A DNA stretch of 64,000 nt from CAZRIT01 sp964600225 (GCA_964600225.1 CAZRIT010000004.1:1-64000), one strand, 5' to 3'; positions 50,948-60,042 are shown, counted from the first letter of the stretch. Numbers and translations are program-made. The notes: generated by a model not told the origin, from the letters alone.

Positions 50948-53900
50948 GGCTGGCCAAGCTGGAGCTCAACGGCTTCAAATCCTTTGCAAGAAAAACGGAG
51001 ATACAGTTCAGCGACGGCATCACCGCCGTCATCGGCCCCAACGGAAGCGGCAAAAGCAACATTGCCGATGCCATCCGCTGGGTGCTTGGCGAGCAGAGCG
51101 CCAGGACGCTGCGCGGCGCCAAGATGGAGGACGTCATCTTCAACGGCACCCAGCAGCGCAAGGCGCAGGCTTATTGCGAGGTCACGCTCACCTTCGATAA
51201 CAGCGACGGCAAGCTGAACGTGCCGTTTGAGGAGGTTGCCGTCACAAGGCGCATCTATCGCTCGGGCGAGAGCGAGTACAGCATCAACAAAAATGCCTGC
51301 CGCCTGCGCGACATTCAGGATATGTTTCGCGATACGGGCATCGGCAAGGATGGCTATTCCATCATCGGCCAGGGCAAGGTGGATGAAATCCTCAGCAACC
51401 GCTCCAACGATCGCCGTGCGGCGCTGGAGGAAGCGGCGGGGCTGATGCGCTACCGCGTGCGCAAGGAGGAAGCCGAGCGCAAGCTCGATCACACGGAGAA
51501 GAACCTCCTGCGCATCGAAGATATTTTGGAAGAACTCGGCCAACGGCTTGGCCCGCTGGAGGAGCAGAGCGCTTCCGCGCGCACCTATCTGCGGCTGCGC
51601 GACGAACTGAAGGATTGCGAAGTCAACATTTTCCTGTATCAGCACGACCGCTCCATCGAAAAGGCGAACGCCGTCAAGGCGGCCATCGAGCAGATGCAGG
51701 CGGAGCAAAGCGTGTCACAGGCGAGCGAGCAGGCCCTGCTGGAGGAATGCGCGGCGCTGGAGGAGCGCGTGCAATCGCTCGATAGCGCATTGACCGAGCA
51801 GCAGAATAAGCTTTTGCAGATGCTTTCGGGCGTGGAAAAACATGTCGGTGAAAGCCGCGTGCTGACGGAACGCCGCGAGCATGCCGAAAAGGAATGCGCT
51901 CGCATCCGCGCGGAGCAGGCGGAGTACGAGCAACGGCTGCATGCGCTGTCTGAGACGCTCGACGGCATGCGTGGCGACGACGCCAAGCAGGCCGCGCTTA
52001 CGCGTCTGGATGCGGATATCGAGCAGAAGCTTGTGGAATTGAGCGATATGGACGCCGAGGTGAGTCACGCCGAGGCGGATCTGGAGGATAAAAAGAACAG
52101 CATCATCGAGGCGATGAACCGCGCATCCGACGTGCGCAGCCGCCTCACGCGCTTTGAAGCCATGAAAGCCGCCATTGCCGAGCGTCTGTCCGCGCTCGAC
52201 GAGGAGGACGCGCGCAGCGATGCGGCAAGCCAAAAGCTGGCCGATGAGCTTAAATTGTCCGAGCAGGCATTGGCCGAGCAGGCGACGTTAACCGCGCAGG
52301 CCAAGGCCGATCTGGACGCGGCCGTTGCCAACAGGCTTGCGGTGCAGACGGCGTTTCTCAAACTGCAGGAGGAAGCCCAACAGGCGGAGCAGCGCATCAG
52401 CGCGGCGCAATCGCGGCTGAGGGTCTTGCAGGAGATGGCAAAATCACGCGAGGGCTATTTTGCCAGCGTCAAAAATATCATGAAGGACGCCGCGTCCGAG
52501 CCGCGCCTGTCCCGCGCCATACTGGGCGTGGTGGCGGAGCTGATCGACGTGCCCAAGGATTACGAAACGGCCATATCCATGGCGCTGGGTTCGAGCATGC
52601 AAAACATCGTCACCCCCACGGCCGAGGACGCGCAGTATGTCATCGAATACCTGCGCAGCCGCGACTATGGGCGGGCAACGCTGTTGCCGCTCTCCATCCT
52701 GCACGCCAACTCGCTTAGCGCGACCGAGCGCGGCTGGCTGGATGCCCCGGGCTGCCTGGGCGTGGCAAGCGAGCTGATCGATTGCGACGACAGCGTGCGC
52801 GCCGCGGTGGAATACCTGCTTGGCCGCACGGTGATCGTCAAGGATCTCAACAGCGGCATCGCGCTCAAAAAACGTTCCCGCAACGCCTTCCACATCGCTA
52901 CGCTCGATGGCGATATCCTCTCCACGGGCGGCTCCATGAGCGGCGGCAGCCTGCAAAAACGGTCGTTTTCGCTGCTGGGGCGCGAGCGCGAAATGAAGGA
53001 GCTGGAGGCAACGCTTTCGGGGCTGGAGCGCAAGCTGACCGAGCAGCGCGCGGCGCAGACCGAGAAGGAGCGCACGCTGCTGCAGTGCGATGTACAGATC
53101 GATGCATTCCGCAACATGCTGCACGCAAGAGAGATGGATGCCACACGCCAAAAAGAGCAGCGCGATATCATCCTGCGTGACGCCGAGCGCGCGGCAGAAC
53201 GCCAAAACGAACTGCGCACGGAGCGTGAGCAACTCAATGAGAACATCCGTGATATCGAGCAGGAGCGCGCCGCGGCCGACGAGGCGCAGCAATCCATCGA
53301 GCTGGGCAACAGCACCACGCGTGACGATGTAACGACCGCACAGCAGGCTTTGGGTGAACTGCGGGCGCGGCGCGAGCAGATCAATACGGAACTGACCGAT
53401 CAGAAGGTGCGCCGCATGGCGCTGGCCAAGGAGCAGGATGCGTGGCTGACGGAGCAAAAGCGCATGCAGACGGAGCTTGGCGAACTGACGGCCAAGCTTG
53501 CGGCGCGTCAAAAAGAGCTGGACGAGCATATTTTGGCCATTGACGAGATCGACCAAACGCTTTCGGGTATGCTCTCGGGCATCAATCTGGAGCAGAGTGC
53601 CGCCGCGACCGAAAAGGAGACGCAGCGCAAGCTGGAGCAGGAGCGCGCCGCGCTTTCCGAAGCGCTTTCCGAACAGCGCGCGCGCCGCGAGCAGCTTTTG
53701 ACCGATATGCGGGAGCTGACCGAGCGGTTGCACAGGCAGGAACTGACGCTCAGCCGCACCGAGATGGAACTGACCAACATGCAGGATCACATCTGGGAGG
53801 AGTACGCGCTCACCTACGACAACGCGCTTTCCATGCGGCACGATATCGCCGTCGGCGCCACCAACGTGCGCATCGGCGAAATCAAAGCGGAGATACTAAC

Positions 53901-54504
53901 GCTGGGCGATATCAACCTTGCCTCCATCGAGGATTACAAGGCCGTCAGCGAGCGGCACGCCACGCTCGGCGCACAGCACGAGGATTTGCGTAACGCCAAG
54001 GCCGATCTGGAAACGCTGATTGTCGAGCTGACGGGCACCATGCGCGAGGTGTTCCTCAAGCAGTTTGCCATCATCCAATCCAACTTTACCGATGTGTTTA
54101 CGGAGCTGTTCGGCGGCGGGCACGCGGAGCTGTGCCTGGGCGACGACAAGGACGTGTTGGGGTGTGATATCGATATCATCGCCCAGCCCCCGGGCAAAAA
54201 GCTGCAACTGCTGTCGCTGCTGTCGGGCGGAGAGCGCGCGCTGACGGCCATTGCGCTGCTGTTTGCGCTGCTTAAGCTCAAGCCGCCCGCGTTCTGCCTG
54301 CTGGATGAAATCGAATCCTCGCTCGACGAGGTCAACGTATCGCGCTTTGCCAACTATATCGAGGGCTATCGCGACGATACGCAGTTCATCCTCATCACCC
54401 ACAGGAAGGGCAGCATGGAGGTTTGCAACGTTCTCTACGGCGTTTCCATGGAGGAGAAGGGGATTAGCAAGATTGTATCCGCCAGATTCGGAGAGGTGAG
54501 CTGA
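50944..54504 (+). CDS. smc: Chromosome segregation protein SMC
   Basis: A 1186-residue condensin ATPase. Walker A GPNGSGKS is at residues 31-38. Long coiled coils (about 170-500 and 670-1020) surround the hinge (about 515-640). The ABC signature LLSGGERAL is near residues 1092-1100, and Walker B is CLLDEIESSLDE. SMC with ScpA/ScpB organises and segregates the chromosome. It overlaps rnc by 4 nt and abuts ftsY (1 nt overlap), as is conserved in Firmicutes. Confidence 0.97.
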   Translation: MRLAKLELNGFKSFARKTEIQFSDGITAVIGPNGSGKSNIADAIRWVLGEQSARTLRGAKMEDVIFNGTQQRKAQAYCEVTLTFDNSDGKLNVPFEEVAVTRRIYRSGESEYSINKNACRLRDIQDMFRDTGIGKDGYSIIGQGKVDEILSNRSNDRRAALEEAAGLMRYRVRKEEAERKLDHTEKNLLRIEDILEELGQRLGPLEEQSASARTYLRLRDELKDCEVNIFLYQHDRSIEKANAVKAAIEQMQAEQSVSQASEQALLEECAALEERVQSLDSALTEQQNKLLQMLSGVEKHVGESRVLTERREHAEKECARIRAEQAEYEQRLHALSETLDGMRGDDAKQAALTRLDADIEQKLVELSDMDAEVSHAEADLEDKKNSIIEAMNRASDVRSRLTRFEAMKAAIAERLSALDEEDARSDAASQKLADELKLSEQALAEQATLTAQAKADLDAAVANRLAVQTAFLKLQEEAQQAEQRISAAQSRLRVLQEMAKSREGYFASVKNIMKDAASEPRLSRAILGVVAELIDVPKDYETAISMALGSSMQNIVTPTAEDAQYVIEYLRSRDYGRATLLPLSILHANSLSATERGWLDAPGCLGVASELIDCDDSVRAAVEYLLGRTVIVKDLNSGIALKKRSRNAFHIATLDGDILSTGGSMSGGSLQKRSFSLLGREREMKELEATLSGLERKLTEQRAAQTEKERTLLQCDVQIDAFRNMLHAREMDATRQKEQRDIILRDAERAAERQNELRTEREQLNENIRDIEQERAAADEAQQSIELGNSTTRDDVTTAQQALGELRARREQINTELTDQKVRRMALAKEQDAWLTEQKRMQTELGELTAKLAARQKELDEHILAIDEIDQTLSGMLSGINLEQSAAATEKETQRKLEQERAALSEALSEQRARREQLLTDMRELTERLHRQELTLSRTEMELTNMQDHIWEEYALTYDNALSMRHDIAVGATNVRIGEIKAEILTLGDINLASIEDYKAVSERHATLGAQHEDLRNAKADLETLIVELTGTMREVFLKQFAIIQSNFTDVFTELFGGGHAELCLGDDKDVLGCDIDIIAQPPGKKLQLLSLLSGGERALTAIALLFALLKLKPPAFCLLDEIESSLDEVNVSRFANYIEGYRDDTQFILITHRKGSMEVCNVLYGVSMEEKGISKIVSARFGEVS

Positions 54505-55412
54505 TGAAGGATCCCAAACAAACGTACCAACAGTGGAAGAAGGGCCTTTCGCGCACGCGTTCGGGCCTGTTTGCCAAGCTCTTTGGCGGCGGGGCGCGCG
54601 TGGACGAGGCGTTCTTTGAGGAATTGGAGGAAGCGCTGATTCTGGCCGATGCGGGCATGGAAACGACGGAACGGCTGCTTTGCGAGCTGCGCGACGCGGT
54701 ACGCGCCGAGAAAGTGACCGACCGTGCGGTGGCGCGCGACATGCTGGCGGGGCAGATTGAGCGGATCGTGCGGCCCGAGAGACCGTTTGCGCCCGAGCAG
54801 GGGCCTGCGGTACTGTTGGTTGTGGGTGTCAACGGCGTGGGTAAAACCACCTCCATCGGCAAGATGGCGGCCATGTATCGTGCAGAGGGGCGCAAGATGA
54901 TGCTGGCGGCGGCGGATACGTTCCGCGCGGCGGCGGCGGAGCAGCTTGGCCTCTGGGCGGAGCGCGCCAACGTGCCGATGGTGCGGCACAAGGAGGGTGC
55001 GGACCCCGCGGCGGTCGTGTTCGACGCTATCGCCTCCTACAAGGCCAAGGGCTGCGACCTGTTGATTTGCGATACGGCGGGCAGGCTGCACAATAAGCAG
55101 AATTTGATGAGCGAGCTGTCCAAGATGCGGCGTGTGATTACGCGCGAGCTGCCCGATACGCCGTGCGAGGTGCTGCTGGTGCTGGATGCGGTCACGGGCC
55201 AAAACGCGTTGATGCAGGCAAAAGCGTTTGAAGAGTGCTGTACGCTCGATGGGGTTATTTTGACCAAGCTGGACGGTACCGCCAAGGGCGGCATTGTGGT
55301 TTCGATTGCGGATTCCCTGCATGTGCCCGTGCGCTTTGCGGGCGTGGGAGAGGGCATCGACGATTTGCAGCCGTTCGACGCCAATCTGTTTGCTAAAGCC
55401 CTGCTGGAGTAG
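54504..55412 (+). CDS. ftsY: SRP receptor FtsY
   Basis: A 302-residue SRP receptor GTPase lacking the long acidic A domain of proteobacteria, as usual in Firmicutes. The N domain is followed by G1 GVNGVGKTT at 108-116, CDTAGRLHNKQNL, and TKLDGTAKGG. It docks Ffh-ribosome complexes at the membrane. ATG 54504 overlaps the smc stop by 1 nt. Its final 20 nt overlap the convergent VanZ-like gene. ylxM-ffh, usually next downstream, lie elsewhere in this window (2.8 kb). Confidence 0.96.
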   Translation: MKDPKQTYQQWKKGLSRTRSGLFAKLFGGGARVDEAFFEELEEALILADAGMETTERLLCELRDAVRAEKVTDRAVARDMLAGQIERIVRPERPFAPEQGPAVLLVVGVNGVGKTTSIGKMAAMYRAEGRKMMLAAADTFRAAAAEQLGLWAERANVPMVRHKEGADPAAVVFDAIASYKAKGCDLLICDTAGRLHNKQNLMSELSKMRRVITRELPDTPCEVLLVLDAVTGQNALMQAKAFEECCTLDGVILTKLDGTAKGGIVVSIADSLHVPVRFAGVGEGIDDLQPFDANLFAKALLE

Positions 55413-56139
55413 CGAACGGCGCAGCCTCGGGTTCCTTCATCAGGTACCATTTCACCATCAGGCGCTTGATAAACGGGATGCGCAGCAGCCCGTAGACCAG
55501 CAGCGTCCCGAACAGATTCAGTATCACATCATCGATGTCGCAGCTTCCGCAGCACAGCAATAGCTGCAGTGCTTCCACCGCCACAAGGACCGCGGTCATG
55601 AGCAGCAAAAACTTCCAAAATTTCCGCATACTGACAAACAATATCGGCAAAAACGCCGCCATCGGCATAAACAGCAGCACGTTGCCCATCAGGTTGGCCA
55701 GCGGGGTGGACACGCCGATGATATCGTAGACCAGGCAGCGGATGTACAGGCGTATCGTTTCAAACGGACGGAAGTTGGTCATTAGATCATAGTTTTCCCG
55801 ATAGTACGCGCGGTTTGCCGCATAGTCGGCAAAATCGATGCGCGCAAGGAACAATGTGGAAAACAGCGCCAGCAGATAGAACGCAAACAGCACCCACACC
55901 ACCGTGCGCACGGCCCGCGCCTTCTGCGCGCGTTCGGGCAGCGAGTACACCACAAAAACCGTGCCGACGATCAGCGGCAGGCAGACGTTCAAAATGCACC
56001 GCATGACAGGCATGAGACGGCTCATACCGCCAACGGGCAATGCATATGCGTAATACAGCATGACGACGGCGGAGATGATCAACAGCACGATGCCGCCGAT
56101 GCGCAGCGCTTTGGCTTTCGGATCCATGTATCGTATCAT
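55393..56139 (-). CDS. VanZ-family membrane protein
   Basis: A 248-residue protein with about six hydrophobic helices and the VanZ core NLMGNVLLFMPMAAFLPILF, followed by EALQLLLCCGSCDIDDVILN. VanZ proteins confer low-level teicoplanin resistance in enterococci, and many relatives have unknown housekeeping roles; no vanHAX genes are nearby. The 3' end overlaps ftsY by 20 nt in convergent orientation. ATG 56139 is used; ATG 56127 is an alternative. Confidence 0.85.
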   Translation of the reverse strand: MIRYMDPKAKALRIGGIVLLIISAVVMLYYAYALPVGGMSRLMPVMRCILNVCLPLIVGTVFVVYSLPERAQKARAVRTVVWVLFAFYLLALFSTLFLARIDFADYAANRAYYRENYDLMTNFRPFETIRLYIRCLVYDIIGVSTPLANLMGNVLLFMPMAAFLPILFVSMRKFWKFLLLMTAVLVAVEALQLLLCCGSCDIDDVILNLFGTLLVYGLLRIPFIKRLMVKWYLMKEPEAAPFATPAGL

Positions 56140-56166
56140 ACAATATCATCCGCCCAAAAACAAGGA

Positions 56167-56198
56167 CAGCGGAGCCCCGTTTTGCAAGGGCTCCGCTG
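56167..56198 (-). terminator. Terminator of metK
   Basis: An 11-bp perfect stem (56167-56177 with 56188-56198) lies 26 nt beyond the metK stop; on the minus strand it is followed by CCTTGTTTTT. Confidence 0.75.
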
Positions 56199-56223
56199 CA
56201 ATGTTTGCCGAAACGGCCGCGCC

Positions 56224-57402
56224 TTAGCGGATGGCGGAGGCAAGCCTGTCCGCGCGGTCGGTGCGCTCCCACGGCAGGTCGAGGTCGGAGCGGCCAAAGT
56301 GGCCGTAGGCGGCCGTCTGGCGGTAGATGGGACGGCGCAGGTCGAGCGCATCGATGATGGCAGCCGGACGGAAATCGAACGCACGCTCCACGATGCGCTC
56401 AAGCTCGTGAACGGGCACTGCGCCCGTGCCGAACGTATCCACGCGCACGCTGACGGGACGCGCCACGCCGATGGCGTACGCAAGCTGGATTTCGCACTTT
56501 CTCGCAAGCCCCGCCGCGACGACGTTCTTTGCCGCATAGCGCGCGGCATACGCGGCGCTTCTGTCGACCTTCGTGGGATCCTTGCCGGAAAAGCATCCGC
56601 CGCCGTGGCGCGCATAGCCGCCGTAGGTATCCACAATGATCTTGCGCCCCGTCAGGCCCGAATCGCCCGTGGGCCCGCCGATGACAAAGCGGCCCGTCGG
56701 GTTGACGAAGATGCGCGTTTTGTCGTCGATGAGGTGCGCAGGGATGGTGGGCAATATGACATGCCGCTTGATATCGTTGGCAAGCATATCCATGTCCACA
56801 TCGTCATGCTGCGCGCTGATGACCACGGTGTCGATGCGCGCGGGGCGATCGCCATCGTACTCCACCGTCACCTGGCTCTTGCCATCGGGCCGCAGATAGG
56901 GGATGGCGCCCGCTTTTCGCACGGCCGTCAGGCGGCGGGTCAGATCGTGCGCCAGATCGATCGGCAGCGGCATCAGTTCGTCCGTTTCGTTGCAAGCGTA
57001 GCCGAACATCATGCCCTGGTCGCCCGCGCCGATGTTGTACTTCTCGTCCGTTTCGCCGCGCTTGGCCTCAAACGCCTTGTCCACGCCCATGGCGATATCG
57101 GGCGACTGGCCGTTGATGGCGGTGATGACGGCCAGCGTGCTTGCGTCAAAGCCGTACTCGGGCTTGCTGTAGCCGATATCGCGCGCAACGTCGCGCACGA
57201 GTTTGGGAATGTCCACATAGCAGTTGGTGGTGACCTCGCCCATCACCAACACCATGCCTGTAGTCGCCGCGCATTCGCACGCCACGCGGGATGCGGGATC
57301 GGCCGACAGCATGGCGTCGAGCACGGCGTCGCTGATGCAATCGCACAGCTTATCGGGGTGCCCCTCGGTGACGGATTCGGATGTAAATAGTTTTCGTGCC
57401 AT
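56224..57402 (-). CDS. metK: S-adenosylmethionine synthetase
   Basis: A 392-residue enzyme making SAM from methionine and ATP. SESVTEGHPDKLCD is the N-terminal ATP motif; GAGDQGMMFGYACNET and GGGCFSGKDPTKVDRSAAY (a methionine/phosphate loop) follow. ATG 57402 is preceded by GGAGG in the minus-strand leader. Expression is controlled by the SAM-I riboswitch and terminator at 57421-57565, so that high SAM stops transcription of its own synthetase. Confidence 0.97.
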   Translation of the reverse strand: MARKLFTSESVTEGHPDKLCDCISDAVLDAMLSADPASRVACECAATTGMVLVMGEVTTNCYVDIPKLVRDVARDIGYSKPEYGFDASTLAVITAINGQSPDIAMGVDKAFEAKRGETDEKYNIGAGDQGMMFGYACNETDELMPLPIDLAHDLTRRLTAVRKAGAIPYLRPDGKSQVTVEYDGDRPARIDTVVISAQHDDVDMDMLANDIKRHVILPTIPAHLIDDKTRIFVNPTGRFVIGGPTGDSGLTGRKIIVDTYGGYARHGGGCFSGKDPTKVDRSAAYAARYAAKNVVAAGLARKCEIQLAYAIGVARPVSVRVDTFGTGAVPVHELERIVERAFDFRPAAIIDALDLRRPIYRQTAAYGHFGRSDLDLPWERTDRADRLASAIR

Positions 57403-57420
57403 AACAAATACCTCCAAACA

Positions 57421-57447
57421 AAAAAATATCCTCATCTTGCGATGAGG
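57421..57447 (-). terminator. Expression-platform terminator of the SAM-I riboswitch
   Basis: On the minus strand CCTCATC (complement of 57441-57447) pairs with GATGAGG (complement of 57430-57436) around GCAA, followed by a T-rich tail. The 5' strand is also complementary to the 3' strand of aptamer P1 (57465-57470), giving a mutually exclusive antiterminator. Confidence 0.9.
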
Positions 57448-57464
57448 TAATCGGTTGGACAACG

Positions 57465-57565
57465 CTCATCTTTCAGCTTTCGCTGCCGGATTTGGCACCT
57501 TGCTTACATGTTGTAAGCAGGTTGCCGGGCTTCACAGGGCCGGTCCCTCAGCCGCTCTTGATAAG
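57465..57565 (-). promoter_or_regulatory. SAM-I (S-box) riboswitch aptamer of metK
   Basis: The minus strand from 57565 reads CTTATCAAGAG, then a GAGGGA block, GGCCCTGTGAAGCCCGGCA, an AGGTGCCAAATCC segment and finally GATGAG near 57465, which closes P1 with CTTATC. These are the conserved S-box elements in the right order. SAM binding stabilises P1 and leaves the terminator free to form, turning metK off. The Rfam S-box is a Firmicutes hallmark. Confidence 0.95.
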
Positions 57566-57587
57566 GCGATATGCGGTTGTCAATTGG

Positions 57588-57616
57588 ATTATAGCATAGC
57601 CGTATTTCACTGTCAA
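57588..57616 (-). promoter_or_regulatory. Promoter of the SAM riboswitch-metK transcript
   Basis: On the minus strand, TTGACA (complement of 57611-57616), 17-bp spacer and TATAAT (complement of 57588-57593), a full consensus match, about 20 nt before the aptamer. Confidence 0.9.
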
Positions 57617-57649
57617 TTCGCCTTTGTGCGACAAACGTGCGATTGCGGT

Positions 57650-58090
57650 TTATCGGAACTTGACGCCGATATCCGCAAGCTGTGCCCGCGTCTTTTGAAA
57701 GCGGGCCGCATTTTTCACGCCGATGCATTCGCACAGCACGCAGGCTTCATATCCGCGCCTGCGCGCGCTGCGCGCGGTGGCGGCAACGCAGGCATTGCCG
57801 TCGATTCCGCAGATATCAACGGCGGATATGCGTTCCCCTTCAAGCAGCTGTGACAATGCTTCGTTGGAGAACGCATCGCCCTTGGCCTTTCGGAAAACAT
57901 GATCGGATACGATGCTTAGTTGGTTTGCAAGCTCAAAACAGTGTTCGCCATCCCGCAATACGCGTACATTCTTTACATAGACGACGAGCGCATGGCTTTT
58001 CAGGGCTCGTTGGATTTGTTGGTTGATTTTCATCGGCAGCGCTTCGTCGTATGCTGCCATATACTCCTGCTGTACGTCGATTACGAGCAA
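57650..58090 (-). CDS. Cysteine hydrolase (isochorismatase-like family)
   Basis: About 146 residues of the isochorismatase-like fold: VIDVQQEY (catalytic Asp), VVYVKNVR (Lys region) and GIDGNACVAATA with the nucleophilic Cys. Relatives include nicotinamidases and other amidases; the substrate is not determined. No in-frame ATG exists near the start. The proposed start is TTG at 58090 with GGAA just upstream, 14 nt after the NUDIX stop, so the two form one operon. The true N-terminus may be a few codons longer. Confidence 0.8.
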   Translation of the reverse strand: MLVIDVQQEYMAAYDEALPMKINQQIQRALKSHALVVYVKNVRVLRDGEHCFELANQLSIVSDHVFRKAKGDAFSNEALSQLLEGERISAVDICGIDGNACVAATARSARRRGYEACVLCECIGVKNAARFQKTRAQLADIGVKFR

Positions 58091-58104
58091 AGCATTCCGT
58101 GCCG

Positions 58105-58653
58105 TTATTTGGCGCCTGTGTGCTTGACGTGCAGCGCCTTGAGCACGGCGCACTGGGTTTTTCCGTCGGGGACGTCGCCTTGCATGATGCGGCGCACCAG
58201 CGTATCCAGCGGGATGCGCACGGTCTCCAAAAACTCGTCGTCGTCGGTGTGCGCGTCGCCATAGCGCAGCTGCTCGGCCAGATACATGTGGATCACCTCG
58301 TCCAGATACGCAACCGACGGGTAATACTTGCCAAGGTAAGTCAGCCTGCCCGCCACCGCGCCCGTCTCCTCGGAAAGCTCGCGCACGGCGCATTGCTCGG
58401 GCGATTCGCCGATATCGAGCTTGCCCGCAGGAATTTCCAGTAGCGTGCACCCGAACGGGTAGCGAAACTGCCGCACCAGAATGACCTCGTTTTCATCGGT
58501 CAGCGGCACGATGCACACCGCGCCGCTGTGGCGGATGACCTCGCGCATGGCCTCGCGGCCGTTGGGGAGCGTCACCCTGTCGCGGGTCAGGTGTACGACC
58601 TTGCCGTCATAGATGGTTTCGGAGGAGAGCTTGGTTTCCGTCAGGTTGGACAT
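58105..58653 (-). CDS. nudF: NUDIX hydrolase, ADP-ribose pyrophosphatase type
   Basis: A 182-residue enzyme whose NUDIX box is GKLDIGESPEQCAVRELSEE followed by TG. Together with the N-terminal beta-strand extension this resembles the ADP-ribose pyrophosphatase (NudF/YqkG) subgroup. It removes ADP-ribose, and pairing with a nicotinamidase-like cysteine hydrolase downstream hints at NAD turnover, but that is inference. AGAGG lies upstream of ATG 58653. Confidence 0.88.
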   Translation of the reverse strand: MSNLTETKLSSETIYDGKVVHLTRDRVTLPNGREAMREVIRHSGAVCIVPLTDENEVILVRQFRYPFGCTLLEIPAGKLDIGESPEQCAVRELSEETGAVAGRLTYLGKYYPSVAYLDEVIHMYLAEQLRYGDAHTDDDEFLETVRIPLDTLVRRIMQGDVPDGKTQCAVLKALHVKHTGAK

Positions 58654-58770
58654 GCTGTTACTGCCTCTTTCGTAAGCTTGCTTACATCATAACATAAACG
58701 GAGCGGGATGAGAATGCATCAATTACAAATGCGTTGTTGCACACGTTTCACAATCGAGCTTGCCAATTTG

Positions 58771-58779
58771 TGCTATACT
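58771..58779 (+). promoter_or_regulatory. Extended -10 promoter directly before the SGNH hydrolase
   Basis: TGC followed by TATACT (58774-58779) gives an extended -10 element with no clear -35. The gene's ATG begins exactly 6 nt later (58786), at the predicted transcription start. Confidence 0.55.
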
Positions 58780-58785
58780 GAATCT

Positions 58786-59487
58786 ATGGAAACGATAGAA
58801 AAACAAAGGATTGTCCTGTGGGGAGATTCGCTGGGCCGCGGCGTGGTTTGGAACGATGCGCGCGCACGCTATGCCTATGCGCCCGAATCGGCTGCCGTTG
58901 TCGCGGGTGAGGCGCTCGGCCTGCAGGTGGAGAACCATTCCAAGTTCGGCAGGACTGCGCCGGAAGGGCTGGAGCTGATGACGCGCGAACTGGCGGAGGG
59001 CGTGGACTGCGACGCCGCGGTGATCGAATTTGGCGGCAACGACTGCAATTTCGACTGGGCGGCCGTGTCCGCAGCGCCCGAAGGGGAGCATCTGCCCGCA
59101 ACCACGCCCGAGACGTTCCGCAAAACGCTTTCCGAGATGGTGCAGCTTTTGAAAAACCGCGGCATCCGCCCGATTTTGATGACGCTGCCGCCCATTGACG
59201 CCAGGCGGTACTTCCGCTTCCTGTGTGGCAGCAAGCTCAATCCCGCCAATGTGCTCAAATGGCTTGGCGACGTGCAGCAGATCTACCGCTTTCAGGAGCT
59301 GTATTCGCACATCATCGAGCAGGTGTCCTTTCGGATGCAATCGGAGCTGATCGACCTGCGCGCGCAGTGCCTGCAGGAGCATGCGTATGTGACAAGCATG
59401 CTCTGCGCGGACGGGCTGCACCTCAATCCGCTGGGACAGCGTTTTGCGGGAGAATGCATCTGCCGCATCGTGAAGGGCAGGCGGTAA
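58786..59487 (+). CDS. SGNH/GDSL-type hydrolase
   Basis: A 233-residue single-domain esterase-like protein. Block I GDSLGRGV supplies the Ser nucleophile, block III reads FGGNDCNFDW, and block V DGLHLNPLGQ supplies the Asp-His pair. No signal peptide is apparent, so a cytoplasmic lysophospholipase- or deacetylase-like role is possible. ATG 58786 follows an extended -10 box at the leaderless distance; an in-frame upstream start at 58708 gives an unlikely N-terminus. trmL follows after 3 nt. Confidence 0.87.
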   Translation: METIEKQRIVLWGDSLGRGVVWNDARARYAYAPESAAVVAGEALGLQVENHSKFGRTAPEGLELMTRELAEGVDCDAAVIEFGGNDCNFDWAAVSAAPEGEHLPATTPETFRKTLSEMVQLLKNRGIRPILMTLPPIDARRYFRFLCGSKLNPANVLKWLGDVQQIYRFQELYSHIIEQVSFRMQSELIDLRAQCLQEHAYVTSMLCADGLHLNPLGQRFAGECICRIVKGRR

Positions 59488-59490
59488 CGG

Positions 59491-59952
59491 ATGTTTCATA
59501 TTGTGCTGGTGGAGCCCGAGATTCCGCAAAACACGGGCAACATTGCCCGCACTTGCGCCGTGACGGGTACGCGGCTGCATCTGGTGCGACCGCTGGGCTT
59601 CTCCATAGACGACCGCAGCCTCAAGCGCGCGGGGCTGGATTATTGGGATGCGCTGCAGGTATGCTGCTACGATGATTTCCACGCGTTTACGCAGGCGCAC
59701 CCGCAAGCGCGCATGTTCTTTCTCTCCACGCACGCCAAGCGCTCCTATGCCGAGGTTTCGTACCGCGACGGGGATTTTCTGGTGTTTGGCAAGGAAACGG
59801 CGGGGCTTGGCGAGGCGATTTTGAGCCAATATGCCGACAGCGCCGTGCGCATCCCCATGCGGGCGCAGATGCGTTCCCTGAACCTCAGCAATGCCGCCGC
59901 GCTGGTTTTGTACGAGGCGTTGCGCCAAACTTCCTTCCCAAACCTGGTTTAG
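59491..59952 (+). CDS. trmL: tRNA 2'-O-methyltransferase TrmL (SPOUT)
   Basis: A 153-residue SPOUT methyltransferase modifying the wobble nucleotide of tRNA-Leu. The start MFHIVLVEPEIPQNTGNIAR is diagnostic, and FGKETAGLG and MRSLNLSNAAALVLYEALRQ complete the knot. It starts 3 nt after the SGNH hydrolase stop. Length is typical. Confidence 0.93.
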   Translation: MFHIVLVEPEIPQNTGNIARTCAVTGTRLHLVRPLGFSIDDRSLKRAGLDYWDALQVCCYDDFHAFTQAHPQARMFFLSTHAKRSYAEVSYRDGDFLVFGKETAGLGEAILSQYADSAVRIPMRAQMRSLNLSNAAALVLYEALRQTSFPNLV

Positions 59953-59975
59953 TGTGAAATACAGGCAAAAAATGC

Positions 59976-60004
59976 TTGCAATGCCCGATAGAACGTGTTA
60001 GTAT
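59976..60004 (+). promoter_or_regulatory. Promoter of rpmB
   Basis: TTGCAA (59976-59981), 17-bp spacer, TAGTAT (59999-60004); an overlapping TATAGT at 60002-60007 is an alternative -10. Confidence 0.6.
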
Positions 60005-60042
60005 AGTTTCGTTCGATTTTTCGTAAGGAGGTGGACTTAAGC

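Noticed and set aside
52444..53841. 465-residue open frame antisense to the smc hinge and coiled coil
   Set aside because: Shadow frame of a GC-rich coiled-coil gene; Leu/Arg/His-rich with no motifs.
55393..56139. VanZ-like gene as evidence of a glycopeptide-resistance island
   Set aside because: No vanR/S/H/A/X genes, no mobile element and normal base composition; most VanZ relatives are chromosomal genes of unknown role.
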